Below are positions 6,336 through 12,609 of a DNA stretch of 12,609 bases, piece after piece. The stretch is from Gelidibacter sp039916245. GTDB lineage: Bacteria; Bacteroidota; Bacteroidia; Flavobacteriales; Flavobacteriaceae. Each line of letters starts with the position of its first letter. Position 1 is the first letter of the stretch. Position numbers and translations under genes: made by a program. The notes beneath the pieces were generated by a model that saw only the letters and a list, made by a program, of their open reading frames with translations, made no database searches and was not told the DNA's origin. Where the stretch lies: positions 1 to 12,609 of the forward strand of contig NZ_JBDSLS010000186.1 in the NCBI RefSeq assembly GCF_039916245.1, read 5' to 3'.

Positions 6336-7679
6336 TTAAATCCCGGTATAATTACTAGGTGTAATTTGTTTAAGTTCTTCTTTAATTTCGTTTGAAACTT
6401 CTAAGGTATTAATGAAATCTGAAATCGATTTTTGATCAATTTTGGTATTTGTACGGGTTAAGCCTTTTAAGGCTTCATACGCATTTGGATACGCCTCTCT
6501 GCGTAAGATGGTTTGAATAGCTTCCGCAACAACGGCCCAGTTGTTTTCAAGATCTTCTTGAAATTTAGGTTCATTCAATACCAATTTATCTAAACCTTGC
6601 AAGGTGCTTTTAAAGCCAATAAGTGTATGTCCAAAAGGCACACCTACATTTCTTAATACCGTGCTGTCCGTTAAATCACGCTGCAAACGGGAGATAGGCA
6701 ATTTCGCAGATAAATGTTCGAAAATCGCATTGGCGATTCCTAAATTGCCTTCGCTGTTTTCAAAATCGATCGGGTTGACTTTATGTGGCATTGCGCTACT
6801 GCCAACTTCTCCTTCTTTAATTTTTTGTTTGAAATAATCCATGGACACATACGTCCAAATATCTCTGTTTAAATCTATCAGGATGGTGTTGATGCGTTTG
6901 AGGTTGTCAAATAACGCCGCCATGTGGTCATAATGCTCAATTTGCGTTGTAGGAAATGAATGCTGCAAGCCTAATGTTCCTTGGACGAACTTCGTTCCGA
7001 AAGCTTTCCAATCAATAGACGGATATGCGACTTTATGAGCGTTGAAATTTCCAGTAGCACCGCCAAATTTTGCCGCGCTCGGGATAGCATTCAGCAAATT
7101 AAACTGCTCTTCCAAACGCACTGCAAAAACCTCAATTTCTTTTCCTAAGCGTGTTGGAGATGCTGGTTGTCCATGTGTACGTGCTAACATTGGTATGTTT
7201 GCCCAGGCTTTAGACAGCTCTTTTAGTTTGTTGACTACATTTATATATTCAGGAACATAAACATCGTTCATGGCTTCCTTAATGCTTAAGGGGATGGCCG
7301 TGTTATTAATGTCTTGTGAAGTCAATCCAAAATGGATAAACTCTTTATATGGCTGAAGATTGAGCTTGTCAAATTTAGCTTTAATAAAATATTCAACAGC
7401 TTTGACGTCGTGGTTGGTTACTTTTTCAATGTCTTTTATGGCAAGCGCATCATCGGTTGAAAACTTTGTGTAAATGGCTCTTAAATCATCAAATTTAGAA
7501 GTGTCAAAATCTTTGAGTTGCGGCAATGGAATTTCGCATAGAGCAATGAAATAATCGATTTCTACCTGAACTCGGTATTTGATCAGTGCTTCTTCTGAAA
7601 AATAATCTGCTAAAGCGCTGACCTTACTTCTATATCTCCCATCAATTGGGGATATGGCATTTAATGATGTTAATGACAT
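6336..7679 (-). CDS. purB: Adenylosuccinate lyase
   Basis: Cytosolic enzyme of purine synthesis. It removes fumarate from SAICAR to give AICAR, and from adenylosuccinate to give AMP. The 447 residues match the usual length. The N-terminus SPIDGRYRSKV is characteristic of the E. coli-type branch. Other marks are FGLTSQDINNTA (117-128), RTHGQPASPT (167-176, catalytic His169) and the fumarase/lyase signature GSSAMPHKVNPIDFEN (293-308), whose mobile loop holds the second catalytic residue at Ser294/295. No key residue is missing. It heads a two-gene unit with the small membrane protein downstream and has a TATCTTTG -7 element close upstream. Start ATG at 7677-7679. Confidence 0.97.
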   Translation of the reverse strand: MSLTSLNAISPIDGRYRSKVSALADYFSEEALIKYRVQVEIDYFIALCEIPLPQLKDFDTSKFDDLRAIYTKFSTDDALAIKDIEKVTNHDVKAVEYFIKAKFDKLNLQPYKEFIHFGLTSQDINNTAIPLSIKEAMNDVYVPEYINVVNKLKELSKAWANIPMLARTHGQPASPTRLGKEIEVFAVRLEEQFNLLNAIPSAAKFGGATGNFNAHKVAYPSIDWKAFGTKFVQGTLGLQHSFPTTQIEHYDHMAALFDNLKRINTILIDLNRDIWTYVSMDYFKQKIKEGEVGSSAMPHKVNPIDFENSEGNLGIANAIFEHLSAKLPISRLQRDLTDSTVLRNVGVPFGHTLIGFKSTLQGLDKLVLNEPKFQEDLENNWAVVAEAIQTILRREAYPNAYEALKGLTRTNTKIDQKSISDFINTLEVSNEIKEELKQITPSNYTGI

Positions 7680-7713
7680 TTATTGCGTTGTTTTGTTGTG
7701 TTAAAAGAAGTTG

Positions 7714-7721
7714 CAAAGATA
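7714..7721 (-). promoter_or_regulatory. -7 promoter element for purB
   Basis: The minus strand reads TATCTTTG, an exact match to TAnnTTTG, 34 nt upstream of the purB ATG. I see no TTG at the usual distance upstream. Position relative to the gene supports it. Confidence 0.5.
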
Positions 7722-7790
7722 AGAAAGAAAGTTAGAAGTTAGGAACTTGAAATTCAAATTGAAATTTAAATCAAAGTTGAACTTGCCTGA

Positions 7791-7846
7791 CCGTCCGCCT
7801 GCTCGTCCGTAGCTTTAGCGGAGGTGGGTAGCTTTTGCGAAGACGG
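7791..7846. repeat. GC-rich palindromic intergenic repeat
   Basis: A GC-rich island inside AT-rich DNA that folds on itself: CCGTC (7791-7795) with GACGG (7842-7846), CCGCCT (7795-7800) with AGGTGG (7822-7827, one G-T), and TCCG (7806-7809) with CGGA (7819-7822); some pairings compete. TAGCTTTAGCG (7810-7820) is repeated imperfectly as TAGCTTTTGCG (7829-7839). It resembles the GTCCGCC...TAGCTTTAGCGGAGG elements I recall from flavobacterial genomes. No coding frame is evident. Confidence 0.6.
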
Positions 7847-8081
7847 GAAATTGAAAATGAAGTTGAATCATCTGCAATCGGCTAAAGGCCAAATTCCATT
7901 TTTTTGTTTCACCCTTGTGTTGCTTCGATAGAAATAATATGCAAAAATCATAGCGTCGATTTAAACTGAGTTAGGATAACTTATTTGTTGTAAAAGCGAA
8001 ATGCTCGCACCATTTAATTCAGAACTAAAGGGTCAAATATTCTCCCGTTTTTTCATACTTTTAGGTATGAATCTAGCTAAA

Positions 8082-8555
8082 ATGAAAATTTTAAAAAAGT
8101 TACTTGTGGTATTTGCCATTATTATAGTTGTGGCCCAATTTTTTGGCCCTCAAAGAAATGAAGCTGATATGCTATCCTTTGAACCTTTTTTCAAGGATAC
8201 TAATCCACCGGAAGATGTGGTTTATTTACTTAAAGAAACCTGTTTTGATTGCCACAGTAATGTGACGCGTTATCCATGGTATGCCAAAATTACCCCAGTC
8301 AATTATTGGATGGCATCTCATGTGGCCGATGGAAAAAAAGAGTTTAACATTTCCGCATGGAATGGTTACTCAATAAAGAAGAAAGATAAAAAATTCAAAG
8401 AACTTATCGAAATGGTTGAAAAGAAGGAAATGCCTTTAAAATCTTATACCTTTGCGCATTCAGAAGCAAAATTAAGCGATGCCCAGATTGCGGCTGTTGT
8501 GGATTGGGGTAAGAAAGTAAGATTGAAATATAGTTTGGCGCCAAAACCGGAGTAG
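8082..8555 (+). CDS. Membrane-anchored haem-binding (Haem_bd, CxxCH) protein
   Basis: Probable cytochrome-like protein facing the periplasm. With the start at ATG 8082 it has 157 residues and begins with a signal anchor (MKILKKLLVVFAIIIVVAQFF). An open frame exists back to 8001, but the extra 27 residues would put a polar tail ahead of the anchor and are not family-like; ATG 8067 is another candidate. The CFDCHS motif gives Cys54, Cys57 and His58 for covalent c-type haem attachment, followed by RYPWYAKITPVNYWMASHVADG, typical of the Haem_bd family. Met117 in KKEMPLKSY is a likely distal haem ligand. The partner and electron-transfer role are unknown. A glycosyltransferase gene follows on the same strand after a heptamer repeat, without evident functional link. 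Confidence 0.88.
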   Translation: MKILKKLLVVFAIIIVVAQFFGPQRNEADMLSFEPFFKDTNPPEDVVYLLKETCFDCHSNVTRYPWYAKITPVNYWMASHVADGKKEFNISAWNGYSIKKKDKKFKELIEMVEKKEMPLKSYTFAHSEAKLSDAQIAAVVDWGKKVRLKYSLAPKPE

Positions 8556-8559
8556 GTTT

Positions 8560-8594
8560 CAGTCTTCAGTCTTCAGTCTTCAGTCTTCAGTCCT
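8560..8594. repeat. Heptamer tandem array CAGTCTT between the haem-binding and glycosyltransferase genes
   Basis: Four perfect CAGTCTT units (8560-8587) are followed by CAGTCCT (8588-8594) and two more decayed units, CGGTCAT and CCGTCAA, ending at 8608. The array begins five nt after the stop codon of the haem-binding gene and ends just before the GTG start of the next gene. Read on the minus strand the unit is ACTGAAG, the same as units in the tract at 12271-12337. Confidence 0.95.
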
Positions 8595-8620
8595 CGGTCA
8601 TCCGTCAAAAAATACCATTC

Positions 8621-9856
8621 GTGTCAAATAACAAACTATTAATCATCGGTCATGTATGGCCAGAACCTAGAAGTTCCGCAGCAGGCGCTCGAATGATGCA
8701 GCTTATTGCAGCCTTTCAAAAGGAAGATTACGAAATCATTTTTGCGAGTGCTTGTGCCAAAAGTGATAATGCTTTCGACTTATCTGAAATTGACATCGTT
8801 CAGGCAAATATTGAGATGAACCATTCTAGTTTTGATCATTTTGTCAAGAGTTTTGGTCCAAATGTGGTGCTTTTTGATCGGTTTATGACGGAAGAGCAAT
8901 TTGGATGGCGTGTTGCTGAACATTGCCCGAAGGCTTTAAGGCTCTTAGATACAGAAGATTTGCATAGCTTAAGAAAGGGAAGACATCAAGCTTTTAAAGA
9001 TGGAAATGATTTTAGCGATGCTTATCTATTCAATGACGTCGCAAAACGCGAAGTGGCAAGCATATATCGGTGTGATGTGAGTTTGATCATTTCTGAAGTG
9101 GAAATGGATTTATTGAAGAAGGACTTTAAGGTGCCTGAGGATTTATTGTTCTATTTGCCATTTCAATGTGATCCAATTTCTGAAAGGACGATTCAAAACT
9201 TACCATCGTTTGACCAGCGCGACCATTTTATTACAATTGGCAATTTTCTGCATGAACCTAATTATGATGCTGCTTTATATTTAAAGGAAAGCATTTGGCC
9301 CTTGATAAGACAACAACTTCCAAAAGCTCAATTGTATATTTATGGGGCTTACGCTTCTCAGAAAGTGAATCAGTTGCATCATGAAGGCAGCGGATTTTTG
9401 ATTAAAGGTTTTGCAGAAGATGTGCAGGCTGTGATGGCGACCGCAAAAGTATGTTTAGCGCCTTTGCGTTTTGGCGCTGGATTAAAGGGCAAGCTCGTTG
9501 ATGCCATGCAAAACGGAACGCCTTGTGTAATGACTGCTATCGCTGCTGAAGGAATGTTTGGCAGTTTAGAGCCTAACGGTTTTATTGAAGATACTTCAGA
9601 AGAATTTGCTGAAAAAGCGATTTTACTTTATCAAAACGAATCGCTTTGGAAAGAAAAACAAAACAATGGTTTTAAAGTTCTAAATGAACGTTTTGATAAG
9701 ACTTTTTTTCACGACCGATTATTTTCTAAAATAAATGAAATTATAGAACATCTGCAAAAACACCGACACCAGAACTTTACGGGGCAAATGTTACAACATC
9801 ATCATTTTCAGTCTACTAAATATATGGGCAAATGGATAGAAGAGAAGAATAAATAA
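8621..9856 (+). CDS. Glycosyltransferase, GT4-like (GT-B fold)
   Basis: Transfers a sugar from an activated donor to an unknown acceptor; expected in the cytosol or at the inner face of the membrane. The 411 residues have two Rossmann halves. The N-terminal acceptor half starts with KLLIIGHVWPEPRSSAAGAR (5-24). The donor half (about 203-380) holds TIGNFLHEPNYDA, LYIYGAY and the donor-site segment FGAGLKGKLVDAMQNGTP (284-301), then TAIAAEGM. The start is GTG 8621: no ATG lies upstream in frame, and the first internal Met (residue 25) would delete the first beta strand and the Gly-rich loop. The frame stays open upstream through the heptamer array back to a TAG at 8531. It is convergent with egtD, 28 nt apart. 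Acceptor and pathway cannot be inferred. Confidence 0.88.
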   Translation: MSNNKLLIIGHVWPEPRSSAAGARMMQLIAAFQKEDYEIIFASACAKSDNAFDLSEIDIVQANIEMNHSSFDHFVKSFGPNVVLFDRFMTEEQFGWRVAEHCPKALRLLDTEDLHSLRKGRHQAFKDGNDFSDAYLFNDVAKREVASIYRCDVSLIISEVEMDLLKKDFKVPEDLLFYLPFQCDPISERTIQNLPSFDQRDHFITIGNFLHEPNYDAALYLKESIWPLIRQQLPKAQLYIYGAYASQKVNQLHHEGSGFLIKGFAEDVQAVMATAKVCLAPLRFGAGLKGKLVDAMQNGTPCVMTAIAAEGMFGSLEPNGFIEDTSEEFAEKAILLYQNESLWKEKQNNGFKVLNERFDKTFFHDRLFSKINEIIEHLQKHRHQNFTGQMLQHHHFQSTKYMGKWIEEKNK

Positions 9857-9884
9857 GGTTGATGCTATTCAAAAGTTTTATTCA

Positions 9885-10832
9885 TCAGCATTTCTCCAAA
9901 ATATAATCGGCAAAAAGATTTTGAGAATCGGTTAATCGGTCCATGATTTTTAGAGAAGAATGTGCTAAAATCCCATTCAAAATCTGGTCATTATATTTTC
10001 TGCTGGTTTCCATGTGTATTTTTTCGCCTTTTTTGAATCTAAAGGTTTTATCTAAACTTTTGATGGTAATAATTTGGTCTTTTTTGCTTACCAAAAAACT
10101 TCTGGCTATACCTTCTTCTTCGTCGTATTCTGGTTTGTGTTCAAAAGTGTCGGTCTCAAAATCAGCCTCCAACTCGTTGTTGATACGTGTTAATAAGTTT
10201 AGATTGAAGCGTTTCGTAATTCCTTGTGCGTCATTGTATGCAGGAAGCACAATGGATTTTGGTTTTATCAAGTCCACGCCAAGCACTATTTTATCGCCTG
10301 TTTTAAGATTATCATTTAATTTACTAATCAACTCCTTCGCCTTTTCATCGGAAAGATTGCCGATGTTTGAACCTAAAAACAATACAATAATCGAATATTC
10401 GGAGGCTTTTAAATCGGCTAAAACATGAAAGTAATCGCCTTGTTTGGGATTGATTTTTACCGTTGGTAATTCTTGGTTAATCGAAACTTTTAAATGTTTC
10501 AGGGCGTTTTCTGAAATATCAATCGGTACATATCTAAAATTATAATCCTGATGATCCAGTGCTTTTAAAAGTTGTTTCGTTTTTGTGCCATCGCCAGCGC
10601 CCAATTCCACCAGTTTAAAAAATGGTGTTTTATGCAGTTGTAAAGCATTGATAAGTTCCTGCGTTTGATTTTTAAATATCTCAAGTTCTGCATTCGTAAG
10701 ATAGTACTCTGGCATGTTCATAATTTCTACAAACAGCGCATCGCCGATTTCATCATAAAAATACTTGGAGGGTAAAGTTTTGTTGGTGGCACTTAAACCA
10801 AGATCGATGTCTTTTTGAAAATTCCTGTTCAT
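9885..10832 (-). CDS. egtD: L-histidine N-alpha-methyltransferase (EgtD)
   Basis: Methylates the alpha-amino group of histidine three times with S-adenosylmethionine to make hercynine, the first step of ergothioneine synthesis. The 315 residues have typical length. The family block LPSKYFYDEIGDALF (20-34) with MPEYYLTNAE (40-49) is present. The SAM site is VELGAGDGTKT (75-85), with PIDIS (103-107) and FLGSNIGN (152-159, Asn156). Histidine-binding residues recalled from the mycobacterial enzyme appear conserved: Tyr199 in PAYNDAQG, and Glu275 and Ser277 in HMETSRKY. It is second in an egtB-egtD unit, with 78 nt between them. The gap to the convergent glycosyltransferase gene is 28 nt and shows only a weak TGATG/CATCA hairpin. 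Confidence 0.95.
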   Translation of the reverse strand: MNRNFQKDIDLGLSATNKTLPSKYFYDEIGDALFVEIMNMPEYYLTNAELEIFKNQTQELINALQLHKTPFFKLVELGAGDGTKTKQLLKALDHQDYNFRYVPIDISENALKHLKVSINQELPTVKINPKQGDYFHVLADLKASEYSIIVLFLGSNIGNLSDEKAKELISKLNDNLKTGDKIVLGVDLIKPKSIVLPAYNDAQGITKRFNLNLLTRINNELEADFETDTFEHKPEYDEEEGIARSFLVSKKDQIITIKSLDKTFRFKKGEKIHMETSRKYNDQILNGILAHSSLKIMDRLTDSQNLFADYILEKC

Positions 10833-10910
10833 TGTTTAGCTGTTTTTTTGGAATTTTGAATTTCTATTTTTTTTAAATTTATTACATCAAGTGCTCTGCA
10901 CCGAGGTAGT

Positions 10911-12059
10911 TTATTTAGCAAGTCTGATTCCTGAAAACTGCCATTGCATTTGCGGATGGTAAAAATTCCGATACGTATTTCGGCTGTGATTTGGCGCCGT
11001 AATACTGGAGGCTCCTCGCAAAACCATCTGATTGATCATAAATTTACCATTGTATTCGCCAACGGCACCTTTGGCGGTTTTAAATTTGGGATAGGGAAGG
11101 TAAGCACTATTCGTTAATTCCCAATGTGTGCCCCAGTTGAGTTGATTTGAAGCCACTTCCCATTCAAATTCCGTAGGCAAACGATAACCTTTCCACTGCG
11201 CAAATGCCGAGGCCTCATAAAATGAAATATGGGTTAAAATAGCATTTTTGTCAATTGGTTCCAGGCCAGATAAGGTGTAATGCTGCCATTGATTATCGAC
11301 ATGCGTCCAATATAATGGATGTTCTAGGCGATTGGTATTGACCCAAAACCACCCTTCATCTAACCAGAACTCAGGTTTTTTATAACCATCATCAATTATA
11401 AATGCCATAAAATCCCCGTAAGTCACAAGTCCACTGCAAATTTCAAAAGATTCCACAAACACACGATGTGCGCCCAATTCATTATCAAAACAAAAATCGT
11501 CTGTAGTATGACCAATGCTATAAATACCTTCAGGAATTTTTAACCAATCGGTAGATTTATTAAAATGATGGACATGATTGTTTTCAAATAGTTTTGGACA
11601 TAGCGGATTTAAAGATAGGGTGTACTTAATATCTGTAATTAACAACTCCTGATGCTGTTGTTCGTGGTTGATTCCCAAAACACCCAAAGTTATGATGTTT
11701 TCATCAGTGGTTGACTCCAGTAGATTTATCATCGCTTGATCCACGTAAGCTCTAAACTCGTAAATTTTTTCAACTTTAGGCCGTGTCAATAGACCTCTAT
11801 TTTGCCGTTCAATACGTTCGCCAATACTGTTGTAATAACTGTTGAAAAGGAATCCGAAATCGTCATCAAAAACCTTATAACCGAGAACATTATTTTTGAG
11901 AATCATCTCTTCAAAAAACCAGGTTACATGGGCGATATGCCATTTTGGAGGACTTGAGAATATGGCAGATTGCGGTGTGTAATCCTCAATTTGTAAAGGT
12001 TTGCACAGGGTTTCTGTGCGTTGGCGTGTTTCAATATAGCGTTGGGTAAGTGCTTTCAT
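10911..12059 (-). CDS. egtB: Ergothioneine biosynthesis sulfoxide synthase (EgtB)
   Basis: Non-haem iron enzyme that joins a thiol donor to hercynine with oxygen, giving a sulfoxide. The 382 residues comprise an N-terminal DinB-like four-helix domain and a C-terminal FGE-sulfatase/C-type-lectin domain. The iron ligands are visible: His44 (WHIAHVTWFFE) and HEQQHQE at 132-138, giving His132 and His136. The C-terminal domain has RLPTEFEWEVAS (293-304), RGAS (348-351) and HSRNTYRNFY ending SGIRLA. The tandem Tyr75-Tyr76 recalls active-site tyrosines described for the Chloracidobacterium-type (type II) EgtB, which uses cysteine directly. No egtA, egtC or egtE lies nearby, which fits that type; the donor remains inference. 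Start ATG 12057-12059. The strict EgtB/EgtD pairing argues against OvoA or SenA. Confidence 0.93.
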   Translation of the reverse strand: MKALTQRYIETRQRTETLCKPLQIEDYTPQSAIFSSPPKWHIAHVTWFFEEMILKNNVLGYKVFDDDFGFLFNSYYNSIGERIERQNRGLLTRPKVEKIYEFRAYVDQAMINLLESTTDENIITLGVLGINHEQQHQELLITDIKYTLSLNPLCPKLFENNHVHHFNKSTDWLKIPEGIYSIGHTTDDFCFDNELGAHRVFVESFEICSGLVTYGDFMAFIIDDGYKKPEFWLDEGWFWVNTNRLEHPLYWTHVDNQWQHYTLSGLEPIDKNAILTHISFYEASAFAQWKGYRLPTEFEWEVASNQLNWGTHWELTNSAYLPYPKFKTAKGAVGEYNGKFMINQMVLRGASSITAPNHSRNTYRNFYHPQMQWQFSGIRLAK

Positions 12060-12067
12060 GGTTACTA

Positions 12068-12075
12068 TAAAGATA
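12068..12075 (-). promoter_or_regulatory. Possible -7 element for the egtBD unit
   Basis: The minus strand reads TATCTTTA, seven of eight positions of TAnnTTTG, only 8 nt upstream of the egtB ATG. Transcription from it would give a nearly leaderless message, and no TTG element is found at the usual distance. A weak candidate. Confidence 0.25.
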
Positions 12076-12200
12076 CTAAGGATTTTACGGAATTAAACTG
12101 AAGATATGGATAGGAGTATCTTTTCTATCGAATGGGATATAATAAAATAGGAGGTTGCAATTTGGGAGGGTTTGGCATAAGTATGTGGTTGGTGGGGATG

Positions 12201-12228
12201 AGGCATTAGGCATGAGGTATTAGTGAGT
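12201..12228. repeat. Degenerate heptamer tract AGGCATT-type
   Basis: AGGCATT (12201-12207), AGGCATG (12208-12214) and AGGTATT (12215-12221) are three successive near-identical heptamers, followed by the diverged AGTGAGT. The unit differs from the ACTNNNN tract 43 nt further on, but the period is the same. Confidence 0.7.
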
Positions 12229-12270
12229 TGTTTAAATAATTGGGATTAAATGTATTTTTTATTGTAGCTG

Positions 12271-12337
12271 ACTACCAACTACCAACTACTAACTACCAAC
12301 TGAAGACTGCTGACTGCCAACTGAAGACTGTCGACTG
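12271..12337. repeat. Heptamer tract of the form ACTNNNN, nine and a half units
   Basis: From 12271 each 7-nt step begins with ACT. The units are ACTACCA (12271, 12278 and 12292), ACTACTA (12285), ACTGAAG (12299 and 12320), ACTGCTG (12306), ACTGCCA (12313) and ACTGTCG (12327), with a final ACTG at 12334-12337. The register never slips. The ACTGAAG unit is the reverse complement form of the CAGTCTT array at 8560. Confidence 0.93.
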
Positions 12338-12359
12338 ATTTTTTATTTGAAATTTTAAA

Positions 12360-12391
12360 TTGATCGCATATCAAAATATATTATAGTTTTG
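12360..12391 (+). promoter_or_regulatory. Bacteroidetes-type promoter for the ABC-F gene
   Basis: TTG (12360-12362), a 21-nt spacer and TAGTTTTG (12384-12391) fit the TTG and TAnnTTTG pattern, with an exact -7 match. The start codon is 18 nt further downstream, giving a short leader. It begins 22 nt after the end of the heptamer tract. Confidence 0.6.
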
Positions 12392-12409
12392 CAACTCTAA
12401 AATAAAACT

Positions 12410-12609
12410 ATGATTTCAGTCGATAATTTAGCTGTAGAGTTTGGTGGAACGGCCTTGTTTAGTGAGGTATCGTTTACCATAAATGAAAATGATAAAATAG
12501 CCCTAATGGGTAAAAATGGTGCGGGAAAATCGACAATGATGAAAATTATTGCGGGCGAACAAAAGCCAACTAAAGGCCATGTGCGTTTTCCAAAGGATGC
12601 TGTCATTGC
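12410..12609 (+). CDS. ABC-F family ATPase, ribosome-associated type (partial, N-terminus only)
   Basis: Soluble ATPase with expected tandem nucleotide-binding domains. Only the first 66 residues are inside the window. They read as the start of an ABC domain: ISVDNLAVEFGG, a beta strand, then the Walker A motif GKNGAGKST at about residues 34-42 and MMKIIAGEQKPTKGHV. The absence of a membrane segment, and a start directly on the ABC domain, fit ABC-F (Uup/EttA-like) proteins, which act on ribosomes rather than in transport. The start is ATG 12410, behind a good promoter. Subfamily cannot be decided from this fragment; the ATPase of an ordinary importer is the less likely alternative. Confidence 0.85.
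   Translation, partial: MISVDNLAVEFGGTALFSEVSFTINENDKIALMGKNGAGKSTMMKIIAGEQKPTKGHVRFPKDAVI

Larger units (their letters stand above)
7680..8081. other. Divergent intergenic region between purB and the haem-binding gene
   Basis: About 400 nt without a gene. It contains the purB -7 element near 7714, A/T-rich direct-repeat-like DNA (GAAATT and TTGAA motifs, 7746-7780), a GC-rich folded repeat (7791-7846) and, just before the haem-binding gene, a hairpin with arms TTCATAC (8052-8058) and GTATGAA (8065-8071). A TACTTTTA near-match to the -7 consensus at 8056-8063 overlaps that hairpin and could serve the haem-binding gene. Confidence 0.6.
12060..12409. other. Divergent intergenic region between egtB and the ABC-F gene
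   Basis: About 350 nt with no credible gene. It carries the weak egtB -7 element, a G-rich tract (12160-12200), two 7-nt-periodic tracts (12201-12228 and 12271-12337), and a well-formed promoter for the ABC-F gene at 12360-12391. Confidence 0.65.

Noticed and set aside
8001..8081. N-terminal extension of the haem-binding protein from ATG 8001
   Set aside because: It would place 27 polar and mixed residues before a typical signal anchor. Starting at 8082 gives a normal exported protein.
9857..9887. Terminator between the glycosyltransferase and egtD
   Set aside because: Only a 5-bp TGATG/CATCA stem with a long A/T-rich loop and no clean T-tract; too weak to call.
9943..10428. A 161-residue plus-strand open frame
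   Set aside because: Antisense to egtD, which has intact SAM-binding and histidine-binding motifs. The hydrophobic composition is a by-product of the opposite-strand codons.
8621..12059. Selenoneine (SenA/SenB-like) locus, from the glycosyltransferase next to an EgtB-like gene
   Set aside because: The glycosyltransferase is convergent, not co-directional. No SelD-like SenC is present, and egtB is paired with egtD, which points to ergothioneine.
12271..12337. CRISPR array
   Set aside because: Units are 7 nt with no spacers, far below CRISPR repeat and spacer lengths, and no cas genes are present.
12397..12606. A 69-residue minus-strand open frame at the right edge
   Set aside because: It overlaps the plus-strand ABC-F start with its Walker A motif and promoter; the antisense translation has no recognisable features.

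Overview
The window looks like chromosome from a low-GC marine-type member of the Bacteroidetes, most likely Flavobacteriaceae. The evidence is AT-rich DNA, promoters of the TAnnTTTG type, several lipoproteins with short Bacteroidetes-style signal peptides, the DUF4252 and Haem_bd families, and dispersed flavobacterial intergenic palindromes. There are 14 protein genes, two of them cut by the window edges. I see no rRNA, tRNA, CRISPR array, insertion sequence or prophage.

Layout. 1-1860 (minus): a metal-chelate ABC importer, with a substrate-binding lipoprotein (TTG start) followed by a FecCD/BtuC permease cut by the left edge; a palindromic repeat sits between them. 2043-3467 (minus): an S41 C-terminal-processing protease lipoprotein with a clear terminator. 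3621-5809 (plus): a four-gene regulatory operon made of an ECF sigma factor, a membrane-anchored putative anti-sigma factor overlapping it by 14 nt, a secreted DUF4252 protein and a DUF4252 lipoprotein. The operon is preceded by an ECF-type promoter-like motif that suggests autoregulation. 5810-6126: non-coding, with a composite repeat. 6147-7679 (minus): purB (adenylosuccinate lyase) and a 61-residue membrane protein whose stop codon lies in the loop of its terminator hairpin. 7680-8081: non-coding, with a GC-rich repeat. 8082-9856 (plus): a membrane-anchored CxxCH haem-binding protein, then a family-4-like glycosyltransferase. 9885-12059 (minus): egtB and egtD, a compact ergothioneine pathway. 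12060-12409: non-coding, with heptamer-periodic tracts and a good promoter. 12410-12609 (plus): start of an ABC-F ATPase.

How they work together. Four functional units can be read: uptake of a chelated metal or cobalamin-like ligand; a probable envelope-signalling unit (sigma, anti-sigma and two exported DUF4252 proteins); purine synthesis; and ergothioneine synthesis from histidine. The other genes appear to be neighbours without an evident shared pathway.

The most interesting items are the sigma/DUF4252 operon with its promoter-like motif and an internally duplicated anti-sigma protein, and three separate intergenic tracts with a strict 7-nt period, two of which share the same unit in opposite orientations. 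Family assignments come from reading the translated sequences and recalled motifs; no database search was possible.
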